DNA from: Rhodocyclaceae bacterium
GTDB lineage: Bacteria; Pseudomonadota; Gammaproteobacteria; Burkholderiales; Rhodocyclaceae
Assembly: GCA_028869135.1 (NCBI GenBank)
Contig: JAGWTC010000025.1
Coordinates: forward strand, 1 to 38,871
Direction of reading: 5' to 3'
DNA length: 38,871 bases
Shown here piece by piece: positions 1 through 7,673 of the stretch. The stretch's first letter is position 1; each line of letters opens with the position of its first letter. Below the pieces are notes generated by a model. It was not told where the DNA came from, ran no database searches, and worked only from the letters and a program-made list of their open reading frames with translations. The position numbers were made by a program, and so were the translations under genes.

Positions 1-2122
1 TGGCCGCCTTGTCGAGTTCGGCATAGCCGACCGAGCCGCGGTCTTCGATCTGCATCTTGAAGCCGCCCACGGTACCCAGACCCATCACCGGTGGTGGCGG
101 GAAGATGGCGATGAAGGCTTCCTGGATGGAGGCGAACTGCTGATTCAATGCTCCGGCAATGGCGCCGGCGGAGAGATCCTTGCTCTTGCGTTCATCGAAG
201 GGCTTCAGCGTCACGAACACGATGCCGGCGCTGGAGCTGTTGGTGAAGCCGTTGATCGACAGACCCGGGAAGGCGACGGCGCTTTCCACACCCGGCTGCT
301 TCAGGGCGATGTCGCCCATCTTGCGGATCACATCTTCGGTGCGATCAAGCGAGGCGCCATTGGGCAGCTGCGCAAAACCGACCAGATACTGTTTGTCCTG
401 ACCCGGCACGAAGCCGCCCGGCACGATCAGCGAGATGCCGACGGTGGCGGCCAGCAGCGCGACATACACGCCCATGGCCTTGGACTTGTGGCCGATGACC
501 TTGGTGACGCCGGTGCTGTACTTGTCGGACGAACGGTTGAAGAAGCGGTTGAAGGCGGCGAAGAAGCGGCCGAGGTACTTGTCCATCAGCTTGGTCAGCC
601 AGTCCTTCGGCTCGTCATGGCCCTTCAGCAGCATGGCGGCCAGCGCCGGCGACAGGGTCAGCGAGTTGAAGGCCGAGATCACCGTCGAAATGGCGATGGT
701 CATGGCGAACTGCTTGTAGAACTGGCCGGTCAGGCCGGTCATGAAGGCCAGCGGCACGAACACGGCAACCAGGGTCAGGGCGATGGCGATGATCGGGCCC
801 GACACTTCGCGCATGGCGCGATAGGTGGCGTCGCGCGGCGAGAGGCCGGCCTCGATATTGCGTTCGACGTTTTCGACCACCACGATGGCGTCGTCGACCA
901 CGATGCCGATCGCCAGCACCATGCCGAACAGCGACAGCGCATTTATCGAGTAACCGAAGCCCAGCATCAGCGAGAAGGTGCCGATGATGGAGACGGGCAC
1001 GGCCAGCAGCGGGATGATGGAAGCGCGCCAGGTCTGCAGGAAGATGATCACCACCAGCACCACCAGGGCAATCGCTTCGAGCAGGGTGTGCACCACGGCT
1101 TCGATCGAGGCGCGCACGAACTGGGTCGGGTCGTACACGATGCTGTAACTCACCGAGGACGGGAATTCCTTGGACAGTTCCTTCATCGTTTCGCGCACAT
1201 GCGTGGAAATGTCCAGCGCATTGGCGCCCGGCGCCTGGAAGATCGGGATGGCGACGGCCGGCTTGTTGTCGAGCAGCGAGCGCAGGCCGTATTCCGAAGC
1301 CGCCAGCTCGATGCGGGCGACGTCGCCGAGGCGCGTGATGCCGCCATCGGGCGAGGACTTCAGGATGATGTTGGCGAATTCGCCTTCGGTCTTGAGACGG
1401 CCCTGCGCGTTGACGTTGAGCTGCAGCGGCACATCCGGGCCGGTGGGCGAAGCGCCGATGGTGCCGGCGGCGACTTGAACATTCTGTTCGCGAATCGACT
1501 TGATCACGTCGCTGGCGGTCAGGCCGCGCTGCGACACCTTGTTCGGATCGAGCCACACGCGCATGGCGTAGTTGCCGGAACCGAACAGGCCGACTTCACC
1601 CACGCCCTGAATGCGCGCGAGTCTATCCTTGACGTTGATCACCGCGTAGTTGCGCAGATAGGTCATGTCGTAGCGGTCGTCCGGCGAGGTCAGGTGGACC
1701 ACCATGGTCAGCGTCGGCGAGGACTTGAGCGTGGTCACGCCGAGACGCTGCACGTCTTCCGGCAGGCGCGGCAGCGCTTGCGAAACACGGTTCTGCACCA
1801 GCTGCTGGGCCTTGTCCGGATCGACGCCGAGCTGGAAGTTCACGGTGATGGTCAGGTTGCCGTCGCTGTTGGCTTGCGACTGCATGTAGAGCATGTTTTC
1901 GACGCCGTTGATCGACTCTTCCAGCGGCGCGGCCACGGTTTCGGCGATCACCTTGGGATTGGCGCCCGGGAACTGCGCACGCACCACGACCGAGGGCGGC
2001 ACCACTTCCGGATATTCGGAAATGGGCAGCTTGAAGACCGACAGGATGCCGGCGAGTAACAGCAGCACCGACAGCACGCCCGCGAAGATCGGGCGGTCGA
2101 TGAAGAATTTAGAGATATTCAT
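1..2122 (-). CDS. bpeF: RND efflux pump inner-membrane permease (MexF/BpeF-like), 3' end outside window
   Basis: Proton-driven inner-membrane pump of a tripartite multidrug exporter. About 707 codons are visible from the ATG at 2120-2122; full-length family members are about 1050 aa, so roughly the last third lies beyond the left edge. The N-terminus (FFIDRPIFAGVL) is the usual RND first helix. The TM4 proton-relay aspartate pair is present (VVDDAIVVVEN, D410/D411), as are a periplasmic porter domain between the first two helices and a multi-helix core. The sequence resembles MexF/BpeF more than AcrB (for example YPEVVPPSVVV near residue 40). It starts 41 nt after the adaptor gene, so the two are co-transcribed. 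An OprN/OprC outer-membrane channel gene would be expected next, outside the window. The family is very well recognised; the symbol rests on operon similarity. Confidence 0.95.
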   Translation of the reverse strand, partial: MNISKFFIDRPIFAGVLSVLLLLAGILSVFKLPISEYPEVVPPSVVVRAQFPGANPKVIAETVAAPLEESINGVENMLYMQSQANSDGNLTITVNFQLGVDPDKAQQLVQNRVSQALPRLPEDVQRLGVTTLKSSPTLTMVVHLTSPDDRYDMTYLRNYAVINVKDRLARIQGVGEVGLFGSGNYAMRVWLDPNKVSQRGLTASDVIKSIREQNVQVAAGTIGASPTGPDVPLQLNVNAQGRLKTEGEFANIILKSSPDGGITRLGDVARIELAASEYGLRSLLDNKPAVAIPIFQAPGANALDISTHVRETMKELSKEFPSSVSYSIVYDPTQFVRASIEAVVHTLLEAIALVVLVVIIFLQTWRASIIPLLAVPVSIIGTFSLMLGFGYSINALSLFGMVLAIGIVVDDAIVVVENVERNIEAGLSPRDATYRAMREVSGPIIAIALTLVAVFVPLAFMTGLTGQFYKQFAMTIAISTVISAFNSLTLSPALAAMLLKGHDEPKDWLTKLMDKYLGRFFAAFNRFFNRSSDKYSTGVTKVIGHKSKAMGVYVALLAATVGISLIVPGGFVPGQDKQYLVGFAQLPNGASLDRTEDVIRKMGDIALKQPGVESAVAFPGLSINGFTNSSSAGIVFVTLKPFDERKSKDLSAGAIAGALNQQFASIQEAFIAIFPPPPVMGLGTVGGFKMQIEDRGSVGYAELDKAA

Positions 2123-2163
2123 TGGAGTTCTCTGTGAGTTTCTGTACGCGATCGATCAGCAGA

Positions 2164-3360
2164 TCAGCCGGCCTTGGCCACTTGCTGCGGCTTCCTGGCG
2201 GCGGCGGCGGTGTTCAGCGCGTCTTCCATGTTCACGACCTGCGGCGAGACCGGCGCGCCGGGACGCACGCGCTGCAGGCCGTTAACGATGATGCGTTCGC
2301 CCGGTTGCAGGCCGGCATCGACGACGATCAGGCCGTTCTGCGCGGCGCCGGTCTGGATTTGGCGATACTCGGCCTTATTGTCCTTGTCGACGACGAGTAC
2401 GAAGCGCTTGTCCTGGTCGGTGCCGATGGCCTTCTCGGCAATCAGCACTGCCTCGCGTTCATTCCCGCCACCGAGGCGAATGCGCGCATACAGGCCGGGG
2501 ATCAGCGTGTTGTCCTTGTTGTCGAACACGGCGCGGACGCGGATCGTGCCGGAGGTGGTATCGATACGGTTGTCCACCGAGCTGATCGTGCCGTCGTGCG
2601 AATAGCCGCTCTCGTTGGCGAGACCCAGACTTACTGGCAACGCCAGTTCCTTCTTGCCCGCCGCTGCGGCGGCGCGGGCCGGGTTCACATACTTGAGGAA
2701 GCTCTGTTCATCCACATCGAAGGAAGCGTAGATCTTGTTCGACGACACCAGCGTGGTCAGCGCCGGGCCACTGTTGGCGGTGACGAGATTGCCGACGGTG
2801 ACTTCGGCGCGCGACATGCGGCCATCAATCGGGGCGCGGATCTGCGAGTACTCGAGATTCAGCTTGGCGATCTTGAGATCGGCCTGGGCTACCTGCGCGG
2901 CGTTCTTCTTTTCCTCGAAGTAGCGCTTGGCAATGGCGTTCTCGGTTAACAAACGTTCACCGCGGGCCAGATCGGCGGCGGTGTAGTCGGCGCGGGCTTC
3001 GGCGGCGGACACTGCAGCTGCGTAGGGGCGCTGGTCGATGGTGAAGAGAATGTCGCCCTTCTTCACCAGAGCGCCGTCCTTGAAGTGGACCGCCGTCAGC
3101 ACGCCGGTGACTTGCGGACGAATCTCGACGCGATCGATGGCTTCGAGGCGGCCGGAGAAGCTGTTCCAGTCGATGATCTTCTTGTTCAGCACTTCGGCGA
3201 CGTCGACCGGCACGCCTTGCGCAGCCGCGGGCGGCGCATCGGCGTGCGCTTCCTTGCTGCCGGAGATGCCCCAGGCGCATGCGGTAATGACCAGCACGCC
3301 GGCCACGGCCAGCGACAGGGTGGTGCGCTTGTTCTTGAAATTCGGATACGAGATGTTCAT
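2164..3360 (-). CDS. bpeE: RND efflux periplasmic adaptor (membrane fusion) lipoprotein, MexE/BpeE-like
   Basis: Periplasmic adaptor joining the RND pump to the outer-membrane channel. The 398-aa length is normal for the family. The N-terminus has a hydrophobic segment ending in a good lipobox (ITAC, Cys28), so it is probably lipid-anchored. A barrel-sandwich half motif lies near residue 75 (RPQVTGVL), followed by an alpha-hairpin (about 110-170), the second half-motif (IRAPIDGRM) and a beta-barrel (about 210-300). The C-terminus is low-complexity and Ala/Lys-rich. It sits 26 nt after the LlpE-like gene and 41 nt before the pump gene. The arrangement LysR / LlpE / adaptor / pump is that of bpeT-llpE-bpeEF-oprC and ceoR-llpE-ceoAB in Burkholderia, which export chloramphenicol, trimethoprim or salicylate-type compounds; the substrate here is an inference. 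Confidence 0.95.
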   Translation of the reverse strand: MNISYPNFKNKRTTLSLAVAGVLVITACAWGISGSKEAHADAPPAAAQGVPVDVAEVLNKKIIDWNSFSGRLEAIDRVEIRPQVTGVLTAVHFKDGALVKKGDILFTIDQRPYAAAVSAAEARADYTAADLARGERLLTENAIAKRYFEEKKNAAQVAQADLKIAKLNLEYSQIRAPIDGRMSRAEVTVGNLVTANSGPALTTLVSSNKIYASFDVDEQSFLKYVNPARAAAAAGKKELALPVSLGLANESGYSHDGTISSVDNRIDTTSGTIRVRAVFDNKDNTLIPGLYARIRLGGGNEREAVLIAEKAIGTDQDKRFVLVVDKDNKAEYRQIQTGAAQNGLIVVDAGLQPGERIIVNGLQRVRPGAPVSPQVVNMEDALNTAAAARKPQQVAKAG

Positions 3361-3386
3361 GGCGGTTTCCTTGGGGAGATGTGAAT

Positions 3387-4229
3387 TCAGTTGTTATGTG
3401 AGTTGTGCAGGTGGCGGCGCAGGAAGTCGGCGGCTTCCTCCAGCAGCGGCGTGTGTTCGTGCAACTCGGCGTGGCGCACGTTGAAACGCTGCACCTGCGT
3501 CGGCACGCCGGCGTTGATCAGCGCGGCTGCGTACTGTTCGCCTTCCTTGTGCAGCACGTCGCATTCGGCGGTCAGCATCAGCGCCGGCGGCAGACCGCGC
3601 AGGCGGCGCGATTCCAGCGGCGAGGCGTAGGGATGCAGGCGCTCCTGCGTGCGCGGCAGATACTTCGAGTAGCAGTCCGCGCAGGTTTCCGGCTTGAGGT
3701 CCGAACGCAGACGGTCGGCGTCGCCGAGCTTGGTCATGCTCGGATCGAGCATCGGCCCGATCAGCACCTGGGCGACGATCTCGGGTGCATTGCGGTCGCG
3801 CGCGATCAGCGCCAGCGCAGCGGCGATATTGCCGCCGGCGTCGTCGCCGGCGACGGCGATGCATTCCGGGTCGAGCTTCAGCTTCTTCGCGTTTTCCAGT
3901 AGCCACACCGATGCGGCGTAGGCATCCTCGGGTGCCGCCGGGAAAGGCCGCGTCGGCGCCAGCGAGTAGGCGACCGAGAGCACCGCGACATGGGCGTGCT
4001 CCGCGATGTAGCGCGCCGGCACTTCGGCGTCGTCGAGCGTACCGGCCACGAAGCCGCCGCCGTGGAAATACAGCACGGCCGGCAGCCTGGCCTTGTTTTC
4101 TTCCTGCGCCGCGGGACGGTACAGACGCGCCTGAACCCTGTCCACGAAGCCGCGGATCACGAGGTTCTCCACGCGCACGGCTTGAGCGGCAGCTTGCAGG
4201 GGCTGGATGAAGGCATTAACAAGGTCCAT
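3387..4229 (-). CDS. llpE: LlpE-like alpha/beta-hydrolase fold protein of the efflux operon, nucleophile Ser replaced by Asp
   Basis: 280-aa cytoplasmic protein of the hormone-sensitive-lipase branch, with no signal peptide. The oxyanion motif HGGGF (56-60) and the LAPTRPFPAA segment (90-99) are intact. The nucleophile elbow, normally GDSAGG, reads GDDAGGN (128-134), so residue 130 is Asp rather than Ser; the codons are GGC GAC GAC GCC. The acid is probably D224 (ECDVLHKEG). The usual HGF around the triad His is degenerate (RHAELHEH, 252-259). It is therefore probably not a serine esterase, though an altered chemistry or ligand-binding role is possible. It is first in the minus-strand efflux operon, divergent from the LysR gene at 4437. 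LlpE is known as a lipase-like ORF in Burkholderia efflux operons; its role is not established. Confidence 0.88.
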   Translation of the reverse strand: MDLVNAFIQPLQAAAQAVRVENLVIRGFVDRVQARLYRPAAQEENKARLPAVLYFHGGGFVAGTLDDAEVPARYIAEHAHVAVLSVAYSLAPTRPFPAAPEDAYAASVWLLENAKKLKLDPECIAVAGDDAGGNIAAALALIARDRNAPEIVAQVLIGPMLDPSMTKLGDADRLRSDLKPETCADCYSKYLPRTQERLHPYASPLESRRLRGLPPALMLTAECDVLHKEGEQYAAALINAGVPTQVQRFNVRHAELHEHTPLLEEAADFLRRHLHNSHNN

Positions 4230-4326
4230 CGCAGGGTCTTATTCGTTCCAAATGGAAAGGAGATTCGGGGTAGCTGCATTTTGGGTGTTGATTTTTGGAA
4301 GATAAATACCTAGATTTCGATAACAC

Positions 4327-4345
4327 TGTTCTTGCTGTGTGAACA
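4327..4345. promoter_or_regulatory. candidate LysR-regulator box (TGTTC-N9-GAACA)
   Basis: Perfect 5-bp arms TGTTC (4327-4331) and GAACA (4341-4345) enclose 9 nt, placing T4330 and A4342 in the T-N11-A pattern typical of LysR-type regulators. It lies in the 207-bp gap between the LlpE-like gene and the divergent LysR gene, which is where such a regulator binds to control both directions. A possible LysR-gene promoter overlaps it (TTGCTG at 4332-4337, TATCTT at 4356-4361, spacing 18), consistent with autoregulation. The dyad is seen directly; its function is inferred. Confidence 0.5.
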
Positions 4346-4436
4346 ATAATTCGGGTATCTTGACGTCGCCGAGCCCATGGTCTGGCCACGTTCCGGGCGG
4401 TGGGCTGAAACGGCAACTCATTGAAAGGTAATTAAA

Positions 4437-5459
4437 ATGGACAGATTTCAGGCGATGCAGGTGTTCATGGGCGTGGTCGACGCCAACAGCTTCAGCCGTG
4501 CCGCCGACAACCTGAACCTGCCGCGTGCGACCGTGACGACGACGATCCAGGGGCTGGAAAACCACCTCAAGGTGCGACTCCTGAACCGCACCACGCGCAG
4601 CGTCAGCCTGACCCCTGACGGCGCTGCCTATTACGAACGTTGCGCCAGCATCCTGGCCGAGCTGGAGGAGACCGAAGCCGCCTTCAAGGACGTGGCGCAG
4701 CGCCCGCAAGGCCGCCTGCGCATCGACGTGCCCTCGACCATAGGCCGCCAGATCCTGATTCCGCGTCTGTGCGACTTCCGCACGCGCTATCCCGATATCG
4801 ATCTCGTCATCGGCATGGGCGACCGACCCGTCGATCTGGTGCAGGAGGCGGTGGATTGCGTGATCCGCGGCGGCGAACTGGTCGACTCCACACTGGTGGC
4901 GCGCCGCATCGGTTCGCTATCCTTCATCACCTGCGCCGCGCCGAGCTATCTCGAACGTTACGGCGAACCGAAGACGCTCGAAGACCTGCAGCAGAACCAC
5001 CACGCAGTGCACTATTTCTCCAGCCGTACCGGCCGCGTCATCGATTGGGACTACATGATCGACGGCGTGCGTACCGAGGTGAAGATCAAGGGCACGGTGG
5101 CGGTGAACGATGCCGAAGGCTATATGGCGCTGGCCTTGCAGGGTTTCGGCATGGTGCAGGCGACGCGCTTCATGGCGATTCCGCACATTGAGAAAGGCGA
5201 GCTGGTCGAGATTCTCAAGCAATGGAAGCCTGCGCCGCTGCCGATCTCCGTGCTCTATCCGCAGAACCGCCACCTGTCGCCCAAGGTACGCGCCTTCGCC
5301 GACTGGGCCGCGGAAATCTTCTCGCGCTGCCCCTTGCTCAACGGCCAGGATGCCGGCGACGCGAACTACACGAGCGAATGCACCTTCGTCGGCACCCAGG
5401 GCGGCAACACCGTGCGCGACATCCTCGAACAGCGCAACGTTGCCGAAAGCGTGCTTTGA
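4437..5459 (+). CDS. LysR-family transcriptional regulator of the efflux operon (BpeT/CeoR-like)
   Basis: 340-aa LysR-type regulator: winged helix-turn-helix at about residues 1-60 (MDRFQAMQVF start; SRAADNLNLPRATVT recognition region) and an inducer-binding domain at about 90-300. About 35 C-terminal residues extend beyond the usual 300-aa length. It is transcribed divergently from llpE-bpeE-bpeF, the position of BpeT and CeoR in Burkholderia and the counterpart of MexT in Pseudomonas, so it most likely activates the efflux operon in response to a small aromatic or drug-like inducer. The ATG at 4437 follows GAAAGG (4422-4427) at a suitable distance. The alcohol dehydrogenase gene begins 42 nt downstream and is probably co-transcribed. 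Family certain; target inferred from position. Confidence 0.92.
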   Translation: MDRFQAMQVFMGVVDANSFSRAADNLNLPRATVTTTIQGLENHLKVRLLNRTTRSVSLTPDGAAYYERCASILAELEETEAAFKDVAQRPQGRLRIDVPSTIGRQILIPRLCDFRTRYPDIDLVIGMGDRPVDLVQEAVDCVIRGGELVDSTLVARRIGSLSFITCAAPSYLERYGEPKTLEDLQQNHHAVHYFSSRTGRVIDWDYMIDGVRTEVKIKGTVAVNDAEGYMALALQGFGMVQATRFMAIPHIEKGELVEILKQWKPAPLPISVLYPQNRHLSPKVRAFADWAAEIFSRCPLLNGQDAGDANYTSECTFVGTQGGNTVRDILEQRNVAESVL

Positions 5460-5501
5460 GCCGGGCGTTTTTCAACACATCAACATGAACAGGAGCACGG
5501 T

Positions 5502-6518
5502 ATGAGTCAGATTCAAGGATGGGCCTCATTCAAGCCCGGACAGGCATTGCAAGCGTATGCCTTCGATCCCGGCCCACTGCCTGCAGACGAGGTGGAGGTC
5601 GCCGTCGAATACTGCGGCGTCTGCCATTCCGATCTTTCCGTCATCAACAACGAATGGGGCATGTCCGGCTATCCTTTCGTGCCGGGTCATGAAGCCGTTG
5701 GTCGTGTGGTCGCCGTCGGTACGAATGTCAAAGGTTTGAAAGTCGGCCAGCGCGTCGGCGTGGGCTGGACCGCGAGCAGTTGCCTGCACTGCCCGTCGTG
5801 CATGGGCGGGGAGCAGCACCTGTGCGCTGCCTCGCAGCCGACCATCATCGGTCGCAACGGCGGCTTTGCCGAGCGCGTGCGCGCCCACTGGGCCTGGGCG
5901 ATCCCCCTGCCCGATGCGCTCGACATGGCTTCCGCGGGCCCGCTGCTGTGCGGCGGCGTGACGGTGTTCTCGCCTTTCGTGCTGTACGGCATCAAGCCGA
6001 CCGACCGCGTCGGTATCGTCGGCATTGGCGGTCTCGGCCACATGGCCGTCAAGTTCGCTCACGCCTGGGGTTGCGAGGTCACGGCCTTTACCTCCAGCGA
6101 ATCGAAAGCTGTCGAGGCCGCCTCCCTGGGCGCGCATCACGTCGTGTCGAGTCGCAATCACGCCGACATCGCGCACATCGCCGGCACGCTCGATCTGCTG
6201 CTGGTCACGGTGAATGTGCCGCTGGACTGGACCGCCATGCTGCAGACCCTGCGACCCAAGGGCCGCATGCACGTCGTCGGCGCGGTGCTGGAACCGATGC
6301 CGATCCCCGCCTTCGAACTGATCGGCGGGCAGAAGAGCGTTTCCGGCTCGCCGACCGGCAGCCCGAACACCATTGCGACCATGCTGGAGTTCGCCGCGCG
6401 TCACCGGATCGCGCCGCAGGTTGAGCATTTTCCGATGAGTCGGGTGAACGATGCGCTGGCGCATCTCGAAGCCGGCAAGGCGCGTTACCGCATCGTGCTG
6501 GACGCGGATTTTCGCTGA
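5502..6518 (+). CDS. zinc-dependent NAD(P) alcohol dehydrogenase (medium-chain, CAD/YahK type)
   Basis: 338-aa medium-chain dehydrogenase that interconverts alcohols and aldehydes. It carries the catalytic-zinc residues of the family (C41 in CGVCHSD, H63 in PGHEAVG) and the four structural-zinc cysteines (C94, C97, C100, C108). A Rossmann loop GIGGLGHMAV follows at about residue 170. This matches the cinnamyl-alcohol or aldehyde-reductase group, usually NADPH-dependent; the substrate cannot be read from sequence. The ATG at 5502 follows AGGAGCACGGT, a good Shine-Dalgarno. Lying 42 nt after the LysR gene, it is probably in that operon and may detoxify an aldehyde linked to the inducer or to the exported compounds. 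No adjacent partner enzyme is visible. Confidence 0.9.
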   Translation: MSQIQGWASFKPGQALQAYAFDPGPLPADEVEVAVEYCGVCHSDLSVINNEWGMSGYPFVPGHEAVGRVVAVGTNVKGLKVGQRVGVGWTASSCLHCPSCMGGEQHLCAASQPTIIGRNGGFAERVRAHWAWAIPLPDALDMASAGPLLCGGVTVFSPFVLYGIKPTDRVGIVGIGGLGHMAVKFAHAWGCEVTAFTSSESKAVEAASLGAHHVVSSRNHADIAHIAGTLDLLLVTVNVPLDWTAMLQTLRPKGRMHVVGAVLEPMPIPAFELIGGQKSVSGSPTGSPNTIATMLEFAARHRIAPQVEHFPMSRVNDALAHLEAGKARYRIVLDADFR

Positions 6519-6523
6519 GCATT

Positions 6524-6574
6524 GGCCCGCCCGCCCGCCCGCCCGCCTGGCTTAGTGCGCTATTCGGGCGGGCC
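6524..6574. repeat. CCCG tandem repeat inside a 10-bp inverted repeat between convergent genes
   Basis: A CCCG microsatellite of about 5.5 units (6526-6547) follows the dehydrogenase stop codon. The first arm GGCCCGCCCG (6524-6533) is matched exactly by CGGGCGGGCC (6565-6574), giving a GC-only hairpin with a 31-nt loop. It sits in the 73-bp gap between the convergent dehydrogenase and LysR genes and could act as a rho-type or bidirectional terminator. No T-tract follows on either strand. Confidence 0.6.
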
Positions 6575-6591
6575 GAGCAGGCGGAGGGTCT

Positions 6592-7455
6592 TCAGGGCGT
6601 GAGCTCCCAGTGGTCGGTCCAGTCGCCCTCTTCCGTGACCACCTTGCGCAGAATGCCGAATGCCTGCTGCAAGAGCTCGGATTCGCGGTCGCGCGAGTAC
6701 ACGAGGAAAACCGGGTAGGAGAACTCGGGCGCGTTGGGGACGACGCGAATGTGTCCCTCATGGAGGCCGCGCTTGGTGACGCGGGTGCGGAAGTAGCCGC
6801 TGCCGCCGCACTGGATGAGGTAGTGCATGGCCTGCGGGCCATGTGTGAACGACAGCACGTTGCGGGTTTTTTCCGGCAGCGCGGCGTCGTGCTCGCGGCG
6901 AAAATCCGGACCCCAGTCAACATAGATGTAAGGCTCGGGATTGCGCGTCGACTCGATCTGGATCAGCTTCTCTTCCATTACCTGCACCACCTGCATGCCG
7001 GCGCGATACTCGGGGCGATACACCAGCACGGCATCGAGCAGGCCGCGTTCCAGGCGCTGCTGCAGCATCTCGCTCTCGCCGATCACGACGCGAATGGCCG
7101 GGTTTGGCAATTCGCGGCGCAACTGCATCACCCACTGCAGTTGCAGCGGGTTGGACAGGGTGAATTCCGCGCCCAGGCGCAGCGTTTCCTCCGCACCGCT
7201 CGGCAAGGGCAGATCGCGCCTTGCCGCCTCCCACGTCTGCACCAGTTGCATCGCATAGGCGACGAAGCGCTCACCATCGTCGGTGAGCTTGGCGCCGGCT
7301 CGGTTGCGCACGAACAACGCGCAGCCGAGCTGGGTTTCGAGGTTATGCACGCGTGCCGTCACGGTAGTCTGCGTGACATGCAGATGCTCTGCCGCCGCGA
7401 CGAAGCTGCCGGAGCGGGCGATCTGCAAGAACGTTCTGGCGAGTTCTATATCCAT
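6592..7455 (-). CDS. LysR-family transcriptional regulator
   Basis: 287-aa LysR-type regulator with an N-terminal winged helix (MDIELARTFL; AAEHLHVTQTTVTARV, about 17-32) and a substrate-binding domain to the C-terminus. The reading frame is open for 36 more codons upstream to a TTG at 7563, but that stretch lacks family similarity, so the ATG at 7453-7455 is chosen as the standard LysR N-terminus; no clear Shine-Dalgarno precedes it. It is divergent from the cyclopropane synthase gene across a 218-bp gap containing two perfect dyads. Its target is unknown; control of the neighbouring cfa gene or of itself is plausible. Confidence 0.9.
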   Translation of the reverse strand: MDIELARTFLQIARSGSFVAAAEHLHVTQTTVTARVHNLETQLGCALFVRNRAGAKLTDDGERFVAYAMQLVQTWEAARRDLPLPSGAEETLRLGAEFTLSNPLQLQWVMQLRRELPNPAIRVVIGESEMLQQRLERGLLDAVLVYRPEYRAGMQVVQVMEEKLIQIESTRNPEPYIYVDWGPDFRREHDAALPEKTRNVLSFTHGPQAMHYLIQCGGSGYFRTRVTKRGLHEGHIRVVPNAPEFSYPVFLVYSRDRESELLQQAFGILRKVVTEEGDWTDHWELTP

Positions 7456-7542
7456 GTGCTGGGAGAGAGGGCGCGCGCGCGGCCAGCCGGCGCAACAACC
7501 CTTCCTTTCGTCTATCCTTAAGTGGGCGTTTACTTCAATCTT

Positions 7543-7559
7543 TTCGATATTAAATCGAA
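7543..7559. promoter_or_regulatory. AT-rich dyad TTCGAT-N5-ATCGAA in the LysR/cfa gap
   Basis: Perfect 6-bp arms (7543-7548 and 7554-7559) with a 5-nt AT spacer lie in an AT-rich patch upstream of the LysR gene. The spacing does not give the canonical T-N11-A, so this may be a promoter-proximal dyad or a variant operator. Seen directly; function inferred. Confidence 0.35.
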
Positions 7560-7628
7560 TCAAATTTCATTATTCAGCGCTTTTACAAATATGCATACTG
7601 AATGCAACTTTAAACGGTGACGATCCGA

Positions 7629-7643
7629 TTGTCGATATGACAA
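7629..7643. promoter_or_regulatory. candidate LysR box TTGTC-N5-GACAA upstream of cfa
   Basis: Perfect arms TTGTC (7629-7633) and GACAA (7639-7643) place T7630 and A7642 in the T-N11-A arrangement of LysR-type sites. The site ends 30 bp before the cfa start, so binding here would more likely block than activate cfa transcription, unless the promoter lies further upstream. The divergent LysR gene is the obvious candidate partner. Confidence 0.4.
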
Positions 7644-7673
7644 CGTAGATCGTCCGCTCACGGAGGAATTTGC

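Noticed and set aside
488-2059. 523-codon plus-strand open frame
   Set aside because: Antisense to the RND pump gene; His/Gln/Arg-rich composition typical of a high-GC shadow frame, no ribosome site.
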